Shown: positions 8,573 through 18,576, numbered from the stretch's first letter. The stretch is 45,453 nt of DNA from Bacillota bacterium (GCA_022767945.1 JALENF010000066.1:1-45453); one strand, 5' to 3'. The notes: generated by a model not told the origin, from the letters alone. Made by a program: numbers and translations.

Positions 8573-9976
8573 TTAAACCGGATAAGCCTTGTTCTTTGAG
8601 TCCATAAGCTCCGGATCAACCAGATGTTCCTTTGCAGCTCTCTTCTTGAAGAAGTCTACTGCAGGTCCGGGCAGAAGCGCATAGGAAAGAACATCCTCAT
8701 CCTGCTCCTTGTATATCTTCATCTCCTCTTCAAGCTTATCAAGCTCATTAGTCAGAAGGTCAGCAGGTCTGCAGGTTATAGGTTCTTCATCTCCGATAGC
8801 CAGCTTCTGTACCTCAGGATTGAAAGGCTTGATAGTTCTGCCGTATTCTCCGCGAAGAATAGCCTTTGTCTCCTTGGACATTACCTTATATCTTTCTCCG
8901 TACAGAACGTTCAGAACAGCCTGTGTTCCTACAATCTGCGAGGAAGGAGTTACAAGAGGCGGTTCTCCCAGATCCTTTCTTACTCTTGGAACCTCAGCCA
9001 GCACCTCATCGTACTTGTCCATTGCATTCTGTTCCTTCAGCTGAGACATAAGGTTGGAAAGCATTCCACCGGGTACCTGGTATAGAAGAGTTTTGATATC
9101 TACGTCTAAGGCCTTAGGGTTTAGAATGCCCTCAGCCATGTATTTTTCCCTGATCGGACGGAAGTGGTTTGCAATCTCTGCAAGCAGATTGATATCAAGA
9201 CCTGTGTCAAACTCAGTGCCCTTGAAGGTCTCAACCATAACTTCAGTTGCCGGCTGGCTCGTACCCATTGAGAACGGGGACAGAGCTGTGTCAATTATGC
9301 TGCATCCCGCTTCGACACCTCTCACGTATGTGATTGGCGCAACACCGCTGGTGCAGTGGCTGTGCAAATCAATCGGAACGTCTACAGTCTTTGTCAGCTC
9401 ACTTACCAGCTCAGTTGCAAAGTTTGGTGTAAGGATACCGGCCATATCCTTAATGCATATAGAATCAGCACCCATGCTCTCCATATCCCTGGCAAGCTTC
9501 TTCCAGTAATCCAGAGTATAAGCTTCGCCTGTTGTGTATGACATGGCAAGCTGAACGTGCGCGCCTTCTTTCTTCGCCGCATTTACTGCCGCCTCAACAT
9601 TTCTCAGGTCGTTAAGTGCGTCGAAGATTCTAAGAATGTCGATACCGTTTGCTACTGACTTCTGAACGAAGTATTCTACAACGTCATCAGCGTAGTGACG
9701 GTATCCCAGCAGATTCTGTCCGCGAAGCAGCATCTGTGTTTTTGTATTCTTAAGATGTTTTCTTATTGTCCTCAGTCTCTGCCATGGATCCTCATCCAGG
9801 AATCTCATGCAGGCGTCGAAGGTCGCTCCGCCCCAGCATTCAATTGAATGATATCCAACTGCGTCCATCTTTTCAAGAATGGGAACCATTTCGTCTGTTC
9901 TCATTCTCGTTGCCATAAGTGACTGATGGCCGTCTCTAAGGACTGTCTCTGTTATCTTTAATTTTTTATCACCCAT
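8573..9976 (-). CDS. oadA: oxaloacetate decarboxylase alpha / pyruvate carboxyltransferase (5S-type) subunit without fused biotin domain
   Basis: 'ITETVLRDGHQSLMATRMRTDEM...IECWGGATFDACMRFLDEDPWQRLRTIRK...LRGQNLLGYRHYADDVV'. Confidence 0.92.
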   Translation of the reverse strand: MGDKKLKITETVLRDGHQSLMATRMRTDEMVPILEKMDAVGYHSIECWGGATFDACMRFLDEDPWQRLRTIRKHLKNTKTQMLLRGQNLLGYRHYADDVVEYFVQKSVANGIDILRIFDALNDLRNVEAAVNAAKKEGAHVQLAMSYTTGEAYTLDYWKKLARDMESMGADSICIKDMAGILTPNFATELVSELTKTVDVPIDLHSHCTSGVAPITYVRGVEAGCSIIDTALSPFSMGTSQPATEVMVETFKGTEFDTGLDINLLAEIANHFRPIREKYMAEGILNPKALDVDIKTLLYQVPGGMLSNLMSQLKEQNAMDKYDEVLAEVPRVRKDLGEPPLVTPSSQIVGTQAVLNVLYGERYKVMSKETKAILRGEYGRTIKPFNPEVQKLAIGDEEPITCRPADLLTNELDKLEEEMKIYKEQDEDVLSYALLPGPAVDFFKKRAAKEHLVDPELMDSKNKAYPV

Positions 9977-9989
9977 TAGTTATCTCCTC

Positions 9990-11114
9990 TTATACTCCAA
10001 ATATTGCCATGAAAGTTCCGGCTGCTACAGCAGTTCCGATTACTCCTGCAACGTTAGGTCCCATAGCATGCATCAGCAGGAAGTTTGTTGGATCCTCCTC
10101 TGCACCTACCTTCTGAGCTACTCTTGCAGCCATAGGTACTGCAGATACGCCTGCTGCTCCGATTAACGGATTTATCTTTCCGCCTGTTACCTTGCTCATA
10201 ATCTTTCCGAATACTACTCCGGATGCTGTGCCGAATGCAAAGGCAAGCAGACCGAGTGCTACGATTTTAATTGTATTCCAGTTCAGGAAGGCTTCAGCAC
10301 TTGTTGTTGCACCGACTGATGTTCCAAGAAGGATTACAACGATGTACATAAGCGCATTTGAGGCTGTTTCCTGAAGCTGACGAACCACACCGCTTTCACG
10401 GAACAGATTTCCCAGCATCAGCATACCTACAAGAGGTGTTGTCGTTGGAAGAAGTCCGCATACAACTATTGTAACGATAATCGGGAACAGGATTCTCTCC
10501 ATTTTGGAAACCTCTCTCAGCTGTTCCATCTTTATCTGTCTTTCTTTTTTAGTAGTAAGAGCCTTCATGATAGGCGGCTGGATAATAGGTACCAGCGCCA
10601 TATATGAATATGCCGCAACCGCAATCGGTCCCATCAGATCGTTCTGATGAAGCTTCATTGCCAGGAATATTGACGTTGGGCCGTCAGCACCGCCGATAAT
10701 GGATACTGCCGCTGCCCCTGCATCACTGAATCCCAGCAGCATTGCACCGATATACGCTGCAAAAATACCGAACTGAGCCGCTGCTCCAAGTAAAAAGCTC
10801 TTCGGATTTGCGATAAGTGGACCGAAGTCGGTCAAAGCTCCCACGCCCAGGAAAATCAGGGACGGGAGGATTGTCCATTCATCCAGCATGAAGAAGTAGT
10901 GGAGCAGTCCACCCTCCTCCATAATAGGAGGATAAATGTTTACAAGAAGCATACCGAAGGAAATAGGAAGCAATAGAAGCGGTTCATACTGTCTTCCTAT
11001 AGCAAGATACATGAAAAAGCAGGCAACTCCAATCATTACTAAATTGCCGAGAGTCAGATTGGCTAATGCAGTCTGACCCAGCAGATTACTTAGAGTCTCT
11101 GTAATATATTCCAT
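9990..11114 (-). CDS. oadB: sodium ion-translocating decarboxylase beta subunit
   Basis: Polytopic; 'GFSDAGAAAVSIIGGADGPTSIF' and 'GVSAVPMAARVAQKVG...MHAMGPNVAGVIGTAVAAG' typical of OadB/MmdB/GcdB. Confidence 0.95.
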   Translation of the reverse strand: MEYITETLSNLLGQTALANLTLGNLVMIGVACFFMYLAIGRQYEPLLLLPISFGMLLVNIYPPIMEEGGLLHYFFMLDEWTILPSLIFLGVGALTDFGPLIANPKSFLLGAAAQFGIFAAYIGAMLLGFSDAGAAAVSIIGGADGPTSIFLAMKLHQNDLMGPIAVAAYSYMALVPIIQPPIMKALTTKKERQIKMEQLREVSKMERILFPIIVTIVVCGLLPTTTPLVGMLMLGNLFRESGVVRQLQETASNALMYIVVILLGTSVGATTSAEAFLNWNTIKIVALGLLAFAFGTASGVVFGKIMSKVTGGKINPLIGAAGVSAVPMAARVAQKVGAEEDPTNFLLMHAMGPNVAGVIGTAVAAGTFMAIFGV

Positions 11115-11141
11115 CTTTTTCTCCTATGTTCTTTGCTTATT

Positions 11142-11498
11142 TTATGCTAAAACTGCCACAACCTGTCCGGCTTCCACAGGGTCTCCTTCGTTTACGCAGA
11201 TTTCAGCGATTTTTCCGTCCTCAGCCGCAACTACAGGGATTTCCATCTTCATTGCCTCAAGAATAAGGATGCTGTCACCCTTCTTTACCTCGTCCCCTGC
11301 TTTTGTAACGATTTTCCATACCTTGCCTGCTGTACCACTGGTAACTTCAGTTCCTTCAGCCTTTGCAGCCTTTGGTGCCGCCGGTGCTGCAGGAGCTGCT
11401 GCCGCAGTCTGAGCAGGAGCCGCTGACATTTCTCCGTCAACGCGTTCAACTTCTACTTCGTATTCTTTTCCGTTTACTCTAACAATATATTTTTCCAT
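11142..11498 (-). CDS. biotin carboxyl carrier protein (biotin/lipoyl attachment domain)
   Basis: 'ILILEAMKMEIPVVA' biotinylation motif; Ala/Pro-rich linker. Confidence 0.95.
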   Translation of the reverse strand: MEKYIVRVNGKEYEVEVERVDGEMSAAPAQTAAAAPAAPAAPKAAKAEGTEVTSGTAGKVWKIVTKAGDEVKKGDSILILEAMKMEIPVVAAEDGKIAEICVNEGDPVEAGQVVAVLA

Positions 11499-11511
11499 GT
11501 TTACCTCCGGA

Positions 11512-11817
11512 TTATCCGATTCTTCTGATTGATCTTACTATATACGGGGCAGGTCCGTCGCCGACCGAGTCGGGACTGATGCCCTTGGAAGCGAGTATCG
11601 CCGCAATGATTGCGGGAACGATGTCCTCGTCTTCATCTGATTCTGCGGGCTTTGATACCGCCGCAGCTGCAGGCTTTGATGCCTCCGGCTTCTTACCCTT
11701 AGGAATAAATCTGAAGCATGAAATCACCAGACTGATGAAAATCAGCATGCAGAAAACAGTTCCCATACCAAGTGCTGTATTTAACAAAGCCTTCTGAAAT
11801 ATTTCACCTAATGTCAT
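11512..11817 (-). CDS. OadG-family decarboxylase gamma subunit
   Basis: Single N-terminal TM plus Pro/Ala-rich tail, in operon between carboxyltransferase and BCCP genes. Confidence 0.8.
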   Translation of the reverse strand: MTLGEIFQKALLNTALGMGTVFCMLIFISLVISCFRFIPKGKKPEASKPAAAAVSKPAESDEDEDIVPAIIAAILASKGISPDSVGDGPAPYIVRSIRRIG

Positions 11818-11835
11818 CTGCTTTCCTCCCGCTCT

Positions 11836-13149
11836 TTAGAATACGTTTGAAAATGCCTCAAAAGCACCTATGATGTACTTGCGTGTATCCTTAGGGCTGA
11901 TTACCTTATCAACATATCCATGCTTTGCAAGGGCTGCAGGGCTGCAGTGTATGCGGCTGTATTCTTCAGCCTTCTTCTCTGCCTCTGCAGGTGATATTCC
12001 GGGATACATTATAGTCACCGCATCCATCGGGTCGATAATATTTACTGTCGCCGTATCCCACATGAACGCCAGATCGCATGACAGTCCCTTGCTGTTCATC
12101 AGGCTGTACGCGCTTCCGTAGATATCTCCTGTGATAAGATTAACCTTTGGAACATCAGCCTGTGCCAGTGCCATAATCAGGCCGGACGCGGATTTTGAGA
12201 AGTTCTTTTCTGTTTCGATAGTTACATCGTATCCCTTGGTATCCGTAATTGTAAGAACCGGGATATTGAATCTGTCACAGAGTGTTACCAGTCTCAGTGC
12301 TTTTTCTATGCCCTCGGCTGTCATTCTCTCTGACTTTCCGTCGTTTCCGTATACACCGACAACGGCGCCGTTCAGTCTCATCAGACCTGCAACCATATCA
12401 TCTCCCCACTGAGCTTTGATCTCCAGGAATCTGTGATTGTCCGCCATTTCGGTAAGCAGCGTCCTTGTATCATTAGTGCAGTTGTCCGAAAGCTCTCTGT
12501 TAAGGTCGTCCTTGCATTCTTTTACCATAGGAAGCTCCTCCGCACTTGACGGAAGTATTTCAACCAGCTTCTTCACGTAAGCTGTAAGCTCTTCCGATTT
12601 CAGAATCGCGTCTGTATAGGTCTTCTGTGTGAACAGCTCCTCTCCGTTTAAGAAGTTCTGGGAGTTCACGAACAGCTTTCCGCTTTCCTCGTCAACGAAG
12701 ATGAAGTCTGCCATGTTTGCCAGAATAGAAACTCCGCCTCCGCAGGTTCCGGCAACAATTACAATCTGAGGAATTACTCCTACCGCCTTTGCCTGTGCCT
12801 TATACACCTTGGAGAGAGCGTTCAGTCCGTCCAGACCTTCCTCCACTCTGATTCCGCTGCAGTCAAGGATTCCGATGATCGGAGCCTTTGACTTCATGGC
12901 CAGATTATACAGATTTACAATTTTTCTTCCGTGCATTTCACCTAGTGAACCGCCCATGGAAGTGTTCTTCTGGCTGTAGATGTACACCAGCTTACCACCC
13001 ATAGTACCATAACCCGTTATGATTCCATCGCCGTCTTTTGCGTCGCTTGGGCTGCAGAAATCCGTGAATCTTGCTGTAATGCTTTCACCTATTTCCACAA
13101 AGCTGCCGTAATCAACAAGCTCTTCAATTCTTTTTCTTGCAATTTCCAT
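11836..13149 (-). CDS. carboxyl transferase (12S / methylmalonyl-CoA decarboxylase alpha-like)
   Basis: ACC-type carboxyltransferase fold ('GGGVSILANMADFIF', 'GAVVGVYGN...', 'TDTKGYDV'); start reassigned to MEIARKRIEELVDYGSFVE (13149, GGAGG RBS). Confidence 0.9.
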   Translation of the reverse strand: MEIARKRIEELVDYGSFVEIGESITARFTDFCSPSDAKDGDGIITGYGTMGGKLVYIYSQKNTSMGGSLGEMHGRKIVNLYNLAMKSKAPIIGILDCSGIRVEEGLDGLNALSKVYKAQAKAVGVIPQIVIVAGTCGGGVSILANMADFIFVDEESGKLFVNSQNFLNGEELFTQKTYTDAILKSEELTAYVKKLVEILPSSAEELPMVKECKDDLNRELSDNCTNDTRTLLTEMADNHRFLEIKAQWGDDMVAGLMRLNGAVVGVYGNDGKSERMTAEGIEKALRLVTLCDRFNIPVLTITDTKGYDVTIETEKNFSKSASGLIMALAQADVPKVNLITGDIYGSAYSLMNSKGLSCDLAFMWDTATVNIIDPMDAVTIMYPGISPAEAEKKAEEYSRIHCSPAALAKHGYVDKVISPKDTRKYIIGAFEAFSNVF

Positions 13150-13186
13150 TACTATCCTCCATATCCGGATTTTTTTCATCGTTATA

Positions 13187-13214
13187 ATTATACTAACCTG
13201 AAATCATATTTCAA
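13187..13214 (-). promoter_or_regulatory. promoter of the Na+ carboxyltransferase operon with overlapping palindrome
   Basis: Minus strand TTGAAA-N16-TATAAT; perfect palindrome TGAAAT-CAT-ATTTCA at 13199-13213 overlaps it. Confidence 0.6.
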
Positions 13215-13295
13215 TCACATATTTTGTGTTATCTGTTTAACTTTGTTTCTTAACTTTGGCACAAGCTTCACCTAATTATTTTAAGTGAAACCTAC

Positions 13296-13328
13296 AAAAA
13301 AAAGAGCTGTTTTCAACAAAAACAGCTC
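13296..13328 (-). terminator. intrinsic terminator downstream of nudix gene
   Basis: GAGCTGTTTT-CAACA-AAAACAGCTC (13304-13328) with T-tract on minus strand. Confidence 0.8.
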
Positions 13329-13345
13329 AGTGTCATTGACATTTT

Positions 13346-13858
13346 TCACTTTTTCATTTGTCGCACTTCACGGCTGTCCTTTTCACGGATAACCTCCACA
13401 AGCTTATCGCTTCTGTCATAGTGCAGTGTCAGATCTATGGTCTCCCCCTCTATCAAAGCCTCCAGAAACTGTCTGTCCCCTTCCCACAGGTTGAGATCCA
13501 TGATTCTGTCTTTCTCAATCCAGGCAAGCTCACCTTCAGGGCACAGAAAGCGATCCGTCCGGCCATCGGCTACTGTCAGCCGTCCCTCGTAGCCGTCGGC
13601 CAGATAGAGATAGGTAATCTCATCCTCCCATGCATCCAGAATGAAATTCACCCGTCCGCAGAACTTATATGAGGTCAGCCTGAGTCCCGTTTCCTCATAC
13701 ACTTCACGAATAAGGCACTCCTCAGGGCTTTCTCCCGGCTCCAGCTTTCCGCCTACGCCTATCCACTTTCCCTGATTCATATCCTGTTCCTTCCTGTTGC
13801 GGTAAAGCATGAGGACTTTATCGTTTTCCTTTATATAGCAAAGTGTGGTCTCCTTCAC
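13346..13858 (-). CDS. NUDIX hydrolase (8-oxo-dGTP diphosphatase-like)
   Basis: Nudix box 'GGKLEPGESPEECLIREVYEETGL'. Confidence 0.95.
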   Translation of the reverse strand: MKETTLCYIKENDKVLMLYRNRKEQDMNQGKWIGVGGKLEPGESPEECLIREVYEETGLRLTSYKFCGRVNFILDAWEDEITYLYLADGYEGRLTVADGRTDRFLCPEGELAWIEKDRIMDLNLWEGDRQFLEALIEGETIDLTLHYDRSDKLVEVIREKDSREVRQMKK

Positions 13859-13868
13859 AATAATACCT

Positions 13869-14906
13869 CTACTGCTGCAGGCCTTCTATTACTCTCAGAA
13901 GATCCCCGAATACGCCGTATGCAGTCTGCTCAATCTCCGGCGCGTGCTCTATAACTGAAATCTTTCCCATCAGGTCAGTAGTGATGGATACAACGGATGT
14001 CGTGCTGTCAATGGATGCCAGCATGTCGTTCATCTCCACCTCAACCGGCTTGACAAAGGCAGTTACCTTTCCGTCTTCATCCAGCTTTCCGCAGCACAGC
14101 AGCTTGATGACCTTTCCTCTGGAAGCTGCATCCTTAATGTCTTCCGCAGTAATGTTTTCAATGCCGGTACGGTCAACCATGTCCGGGGTGATGCCCGCCT
14201 TCATAAGAACGTTAAGAAGAGCAGTCACCTTAGCCGCCGCATCGTAGCCTTCAATGTCCATTGCCGGATCCGCCTCGACAAAGCCCAGCTGGCGCCCGCT
14301 TTCCATGATGCTGTCGTAATCCCTGCCCTTTGCCATCTCCTCAAGAATATAGTTGGTGGTGCTGTTAAGGATTCCGGAAACCTCAGTCACCCTGCACATC
14401 TTCAGCGTGTGCTCTGTAAGGTTGAATACAGGTGTTCCGTCCATTACCACTGTCTCATAGAAAAACATGCAGCCGTTATCTTTTGCCATCTGCTCCAGCT
14501 CGTCGAATGCCCATGCTATAGGCCCCTTATTTGCTGTTATTACGTGTTTTCCGCGGGCAAAGGCGGCTTTGATATGGTCTATTGCCGGCTGACCTGTAAA
14601 TATATTCAGCGGCGTCATTTCGCATACAACGTCATAGTCTGCAGTCTCTACAACCTCCATGGCGGTCAAAGCTCCCAGACCCTCAGTATCCTCAGGGAAC
14701 GCACCGGATGCCCCTGCAGTGCATACCTTCTCCAGGTCAATTCCTCCGGGGTTGACAATTGAACCCCTTCTTCCTGTAACGATTGCCGTCACTATGACGT
14801 CGCAATCGTATCTTTCCTTTATTTCTTCATGTTTATCTGCAAGCATTCTTCCGAAAGCACTGCCTGCATTTCCAAAGCCAAGCATGGCAACCTTCAGTTT
14901 TCTCAT
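13869..14906 (-). CDS. hom: homoserine dehydrogenase-like protein
   Basis: 'VAMLGFGNAGSAFGRML', 'VITANKGPIAWAFDEL', 'SGILNSTTNYILEEMAKG...LGFVEADPAMDIEGYDAAAK'. Confidence 0.92.
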   Translation of the reverse strand: MRKLKVAMLGFGNAGSAFGRMLADKHEEIKERYDCDVIVTAIVTGRRGSIVNPGGIDLEKVCTAGASGAFPEDTEGLGALTAMEVVETADYDVVCEMTPLNIFTGQPAIDHIKAAFARGKHVITANKGPIAWAFDELEQMAKDNGCMFFYETVVMDGTPVFNLTEHTLKMCRVTEVSGILNSTTNYILEEMAKGRDYDSIMESGRQLGFVEADPAMDIEGYDAAAKVTALLNVLMKAGITPDMVDRTGIENITAEDIKDAASRGKVIKLLCCGKLDEDGKVTAFVKPVEVEMNDMLASIDSTTSVVSITTDLMGKISVIEHAPEIEQTAYGVFGDLLRVIEGLQQ

Positions 14907-15520
14907 CTCAGTAAAGCCTCAATTCTCTGATTCAGCATCTCAAGTGCAACAACGTTAAATCCGCCCTCCGGAATAATAATATCCGCTTTTTTCTTGCTCG
15001 GTTCCACAAACTGCTCGTGCATCAGCTTGACGGTGGTCAGATACTGGGTCACAACGGAGTCCAGGGTTCTAGCTCTTTCCTGAACGTCACGAAGAATTCT
15101 TCTGATAATTCTCACATCTGCGTCCGTATCCACGAACACCTTGATGTCAAAGCAGTCCAGCAGATCCTTGTTTTCAAATATCAGTATTCCCTCCACGATT
15201 ACAACCTTGGAAGGCTTCTTAACCTCTGTCTGGCCTACAGCTCTGTTGTGAATGGTAAAGTCGTACACCGGAATCTCCACAGTCTCCCAGTTTTTCAGTC
15301 TCTTCACATGCTCTACAAGCAGATCCGTATCGAAAGCATCAGGGTGATCGTAGTTTGTCTCACATCTCTGCTCATAGGTCATCCCCTTCTGCTCTTTGTA
15401 GTAGGAATCATGGCTTATAACCGTAATGGCATCTCCAAAGTTTTCCTTTATCTTTCTTATCAGTGTGCTCTTGCCGGAGCCTGTTCCCCCGGCAATTCCA
15501 ATTACTATTACGTTATCCAT
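14903..15520 (-). CDS. udk: uridine kinase
   Basis: 'IGIAGGTGSGKSTLIRKI', 'VISHDSYYKEQ', 'YDHPDAFDTDLL'; overlaps hom by 4 nt. Confidence 0.93.
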   Translation of the reverse strand: MDNVIVIGIAGGTGSGKSTLIRKIKENFGDAITVISHDSYYKEQKGMTYEQRCETNYDHPDAFDTDLLVEHVKRLKNWETVEIPVYDFTIHNRAVGQTEVKKPSKVVIVEGILIFENKDLLDCFDIKVFVDTDADVRIIRRILRDVQERARTLDSVVTQYLTTVKLMHEQFVEPSKKKADIIIPEGGFNVVALEMLNQRIEALLR

Positions 15521-15524
15521 CAGT

Positions 15525-17225
15525 TTATCGTTTCTCCTGTGTCTGAACCTGCTCTGCCGCAGCTTCCCCGCTTCTGTCCTCTTCTGTTATGGCTGAGCCA
15601 AGAACCAGAGTCGTCTTATCCAGCTCCTGAACCAGATTGTTGATCTTGGCAAGCTTGTCTCCTGAAATATCCGGAGCAACAGCCAGGTCTGTAGTATATA
15701 GAATATTTTCCAGCTGATAATGAATCTTTGCCAGCTGAGTACGCAGTCTCTCGATTTCGTCGTCCTTGCGTCCTTCCTCTAGAAGCTTCTCAACGTGAGT
15801 GATTTCTGCAGTGTTCATATCCAGTTCATACTCTGAATTCTCCAGAACAACTACCGGGTCGTAGCCCAGCTTATCTGAAATAAGCTTTGCAAAATCCTTC
15901 TTGGAGTCCTCTTCACCGTGAACAAGGAATACCTGTCTAGGCTTCTTCCGGAAACCGGAAATCCACGCAAACAGACCGTTCTGGTCAGCATGTCCCGAGA
16001 AACCTTCCAGATTGTAGATTTCCGCATTTACATGAACAGCCTCGCCGAACAGAGTGATGTCCTTAGTGCCTTCAACCAGCAGCTTTCCCAGAGTACCTTC
16101 TGCCTGATATCCTACGAAAACAACGCTGGAACGCGCATCCCACAGGTTGTGCTTCAGATGGTGGCGTATACGTCCCGCTTCACACATGCCGCTTGCAGAA
16201 ATTATAATCTTAGGGCTTCTGTCCATGTTAAGTGCCTGAGATTCAGCAGTGGTTCTCGTAAACTTCAGGTTCTTGAAGTCAAGCGGATTATCGCCGCGCA
16301 TGATGTATGCCTTTGTTTCCTCATCAAACACCTGGGCATTCTTTCTGAACACCTCCGTTGCAGTGGTTGCCATAGGGCTGTCCACATATACCTTAACCTT
16401 ATCCAGCTGGTCTCTGTACTCAGGATGCTCCTCATAGAATCTGTTAAACTCGAAGATAATCTCCTGTGTTCTGCCGACTGCAAATGAAGGAATAACAACG
16501 TTGCCGCCCCTCTTTATTGTTTTCAGCACTATGTCCAGCAGCTGATTTATACTGGTTGAGTTCTCCGGATGATTTCTGTTACCATAGGTAGTTTCCATAA
16601 TAACATAATCAGCCTTCTTTATTATGGTAGGATCTCGCAGAATTGGTCTGTCAATCATTCCGAGGTCGCCGGAAAAGACGATTTTGGACTCCTTTCCGTC
16701 CTCTGTAATCCACAGCTCTGTAATAGCTGAACCGAGAATATGTCCCGCATCGTTAAATACAATCTTCATATTTTCGTTCAGCTCAATCAGCTGATTGTAA
16801 AGAACGGGTTCAACGTACTGCAGAGCCTCTACTGCATCGTTATATGTATACAGAGGTTCAACCGGCGGTTTTCCGGCACGTAAAGCCTTTCTGCTCTGTC
16901 TCTCTGCATCCTTTTCGTGAATGTATCCGCTGTCCTTCAGCATTACGTCAAGCAGGTCAGCTGTAGCATCTGTGCAGTAGATTTTTCCCCTGAAGCCGCG
17001 TTTGACAAGCAGCGGAATTCTTCCGCAGTGGTCGATATGAGCATGGCTCAGAATAACGCATTCGACCTCTGCCGGGTCAAACGGGAACGGTTCCGCGTTC
17101 AAAGCCTCCTGAGACTTTCCTCCCTGAAACTGACCGCAGTCCAGCAGAATTTTATGATTCTCCGTAGTCAGTAAATGACATGAACCTGTAACTCCTGATG
17201 ATGCTCCACAAAACTTGATTTTCAT
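15525..17225 (-). CDS. MBL-fold beta-CASP RNase-like metallo-hydrolase
   Basis: 'LSHAHIDHCGRIPLL', 'DAGHILGSA', 'FSGDLG', 'SASGMCEAGRIRHHLKHNLWD', 'SGHADQNGL'; start reassigned to MKIKFCGASSG. Confidence 0.92.
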   Translation of the reverse strand: MKIKFCGASSGVTGSCHLLTTENHKILLDCGQFQGGKSQEALNAEPFPFDPAEVECVILSHAHIDHCGRIPLLVKRGFRGKIYCTDATADLLDVMLKDSGYIHEKDAERQSRKALRAGKPPVEPLYTYNDAVEALQYVEPVLYNQLIELNENMKIVFNDAGHILGSAITELWITEDGKESKIVFSGDLGMIDRPILRDPTIIKKADYVIMETTYGNRNHPENSTSINQLLDIVLKTIKRGGNVVIPSFAVGRTQEIIFEFNRFYEEHPEYRDQLDKVKVYVDSPMATTATEVFRKNAQVFDEETKAYIMRGDNPLDFKNLKFTRTTAESQALNMDRSPKIIISASGMCEAGRIRHHLKHNLWDARSSVVFVGYQAEGTLGKLLVEGTKDITLFGEAVHVNAEIYNLEGFSGHADQNGLFAWISGFRKKPRQVFLVHGEEDSKKDFAKLISDKLGYDPVVVLENSEYELDMNTAEITHVEKLLEEGRKDDEIERLRTQLAKIHYQLENILYTTDLAVAPDISGDKLAKINNLVQELDKTTLVLGSAITEEDRSGEAAAEQVQTQEKR

Positions 17226-17279
17226 TTTGTCTCCCCCTTGCATACTCTATTAACTTATCCAATACTGTATTGTTTCTGA

Positions 17280-18053
17280 CTATTCTTCAGAGTGAAAATC
17301 TGAACCTTCTGTAATGTGCAGATGATACTTTCCTGCTATTGTAACCAGCTTCAGCGAATCCTCCTCATCTGCTGAAGGATGATAGCACTCAATTCCCTTA
17401 AGGCCTTCCTTCTTCAGCATTCTGATCAGCTCATCCAGCTTATTCCAGAACTCGTCTGAGCTCTTCTCTCCCAGATTCTTAATCTGCATAGGATGAGCAA
17501 GCACCGCAATGCCTCCCGCCTTCTTAATCAGCTCAATTGCCTCCAGGGTGTCAATTTTCTCCTTCTCCACACTGTCAAAAAGCTCCCACATGTCGGGGAT
17601 TTCGTAACCCTTTGATTTCAGTGCTCTCGCAAAGTTCGGCTTGCCTACATAGTTCTGGTTCGGTCTGGTGATAAGATCGTCATAGGACAGCTCATATCCT
17701 CTCTCGTTTATCAAAGCCAGCAGCCTCTCATTTCTGTCTGCTCTCTTTGCTCTGATATCCTCAAGTCTTTCCAGCAGTTCCTTGTTATCCACGTCTATGT
17801 GGTATCCCAGAATATGCAGTTCAAGCTTCTTTTCTTCGAAGCTACAGTCCGTTCCGAACTCGATTCCCGGAATAACCTGGATTCTGAGTGCTTCTCCGGC
17901 AATTGACGCTTCCCTGACACCGTCCACTCCATCGTGATCAGTAATTGCAATCATATCATATTCCATGTCGCTGTATCGTCTTACAACATCTGTCGGCTTC
18001 ATGGTGCCGTCTGAATAATAAGTGTGAATGTGGTAATCAACCTTGTAACCCAT
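17280..18053 (-). CDS. PHP domain phosphoesterase
   Basis: 'DYHIHTYYSDGTMKPTDVVRR', 'AITDHDGVDGV', 'GSDFHSE'. Confidence 0.93.
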   Translation of the reverse strand: MGYKVDYHIHTYYSDGTMKPTDVVRRYSDMEYDMIAITDHDGVDGVREASIAGEALRIQVIPGIEFGTDCSFEEKKLELHILGYHIDVDNKELLERLEDIRAKRADRNERLLALINERGYELSYDDLITRPNQNYVGKPNFARALKSKGYEIPDMWELFDSVEKEKIDTLEAIELIKKAGGIAVLAHPMQIKNLGEKSSDEFWNKLDELIRMLKKEGLKGIECYHPSADEEDSLKLVTIAGKYHLHITEGSDFHSEE

Positions 18054-18576
18054 CTCTAATTTCCTCAGCCTTTTCCTTTCCTGTTAAATATTCGATAATA
18101 GCTAGCGCAAAGTCAATTGCCGCTCCCGGACCTCTTCCTGTTATTATTTCCCTGTCAACAACAACCTTTTCTCCTGTGGATACTGCATTGACAAGCTCTT
18201 CCTCCATTCCCGGATAAATTGTCGCTCTGTGACCGTCAAACAGACCTGCTCTTCCAAATACCATAGGTGCAGCGCAGATAGCAGCAACAGGCTTTCCTGT
18301 TGCTGCAAAGTCCTTCAGAGCTTCATTGAACTCCTTATGGTGACACAGGTTCGTAGTTCCCGGCATTCCCCCTGGGAGAATAAGCATTCCGCAGCGCTCA
18401 GGCTCTGCGTCCCTGAACAGAATATCGCTTTCCACTCCTATTCCGTGAGCTCCGTAAACCAGTCTGTCCTCCATCAGCGAAACCGTCTTCACCTGAACAG
18501 ACGCTCTTCTCAGCAGATCAACCACTGTAAGTGCTTCAATTTCCTCAAATCCATGTGCTAAAAAAACGTATACCAT
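18037..18576 (-). CDS. DJ-1/PfpI family protein
   Basis: 'VFLAHGFEEIEALTVVDLLRRA', 'PGGMPGTTNL', 'AAICAAPMVFGRAGL'. Confidence 0.93.
   Translation of the reverse strand: MVYVFLAHGFEEIEALTVVDLLRRASVQVKTVSLMEDRLVYGAHGIGVESDILFRDAEPERCGMLILPGGMPGTTNLCHHKEFNEALKDFAATGKPVAAICAAPMVFGRAGLFDGHRATIYPGMEEELVNAVSTGEKVVVDREIITGRGPGAAIDFALAIIEYLTGKEKAEEIRDGLQG

Noticed and set aside
15017-15643. 208-aa plus ORF antisense to udk and the MBL gene
   Set aside because: Antisense shadow of two well-supported genes.
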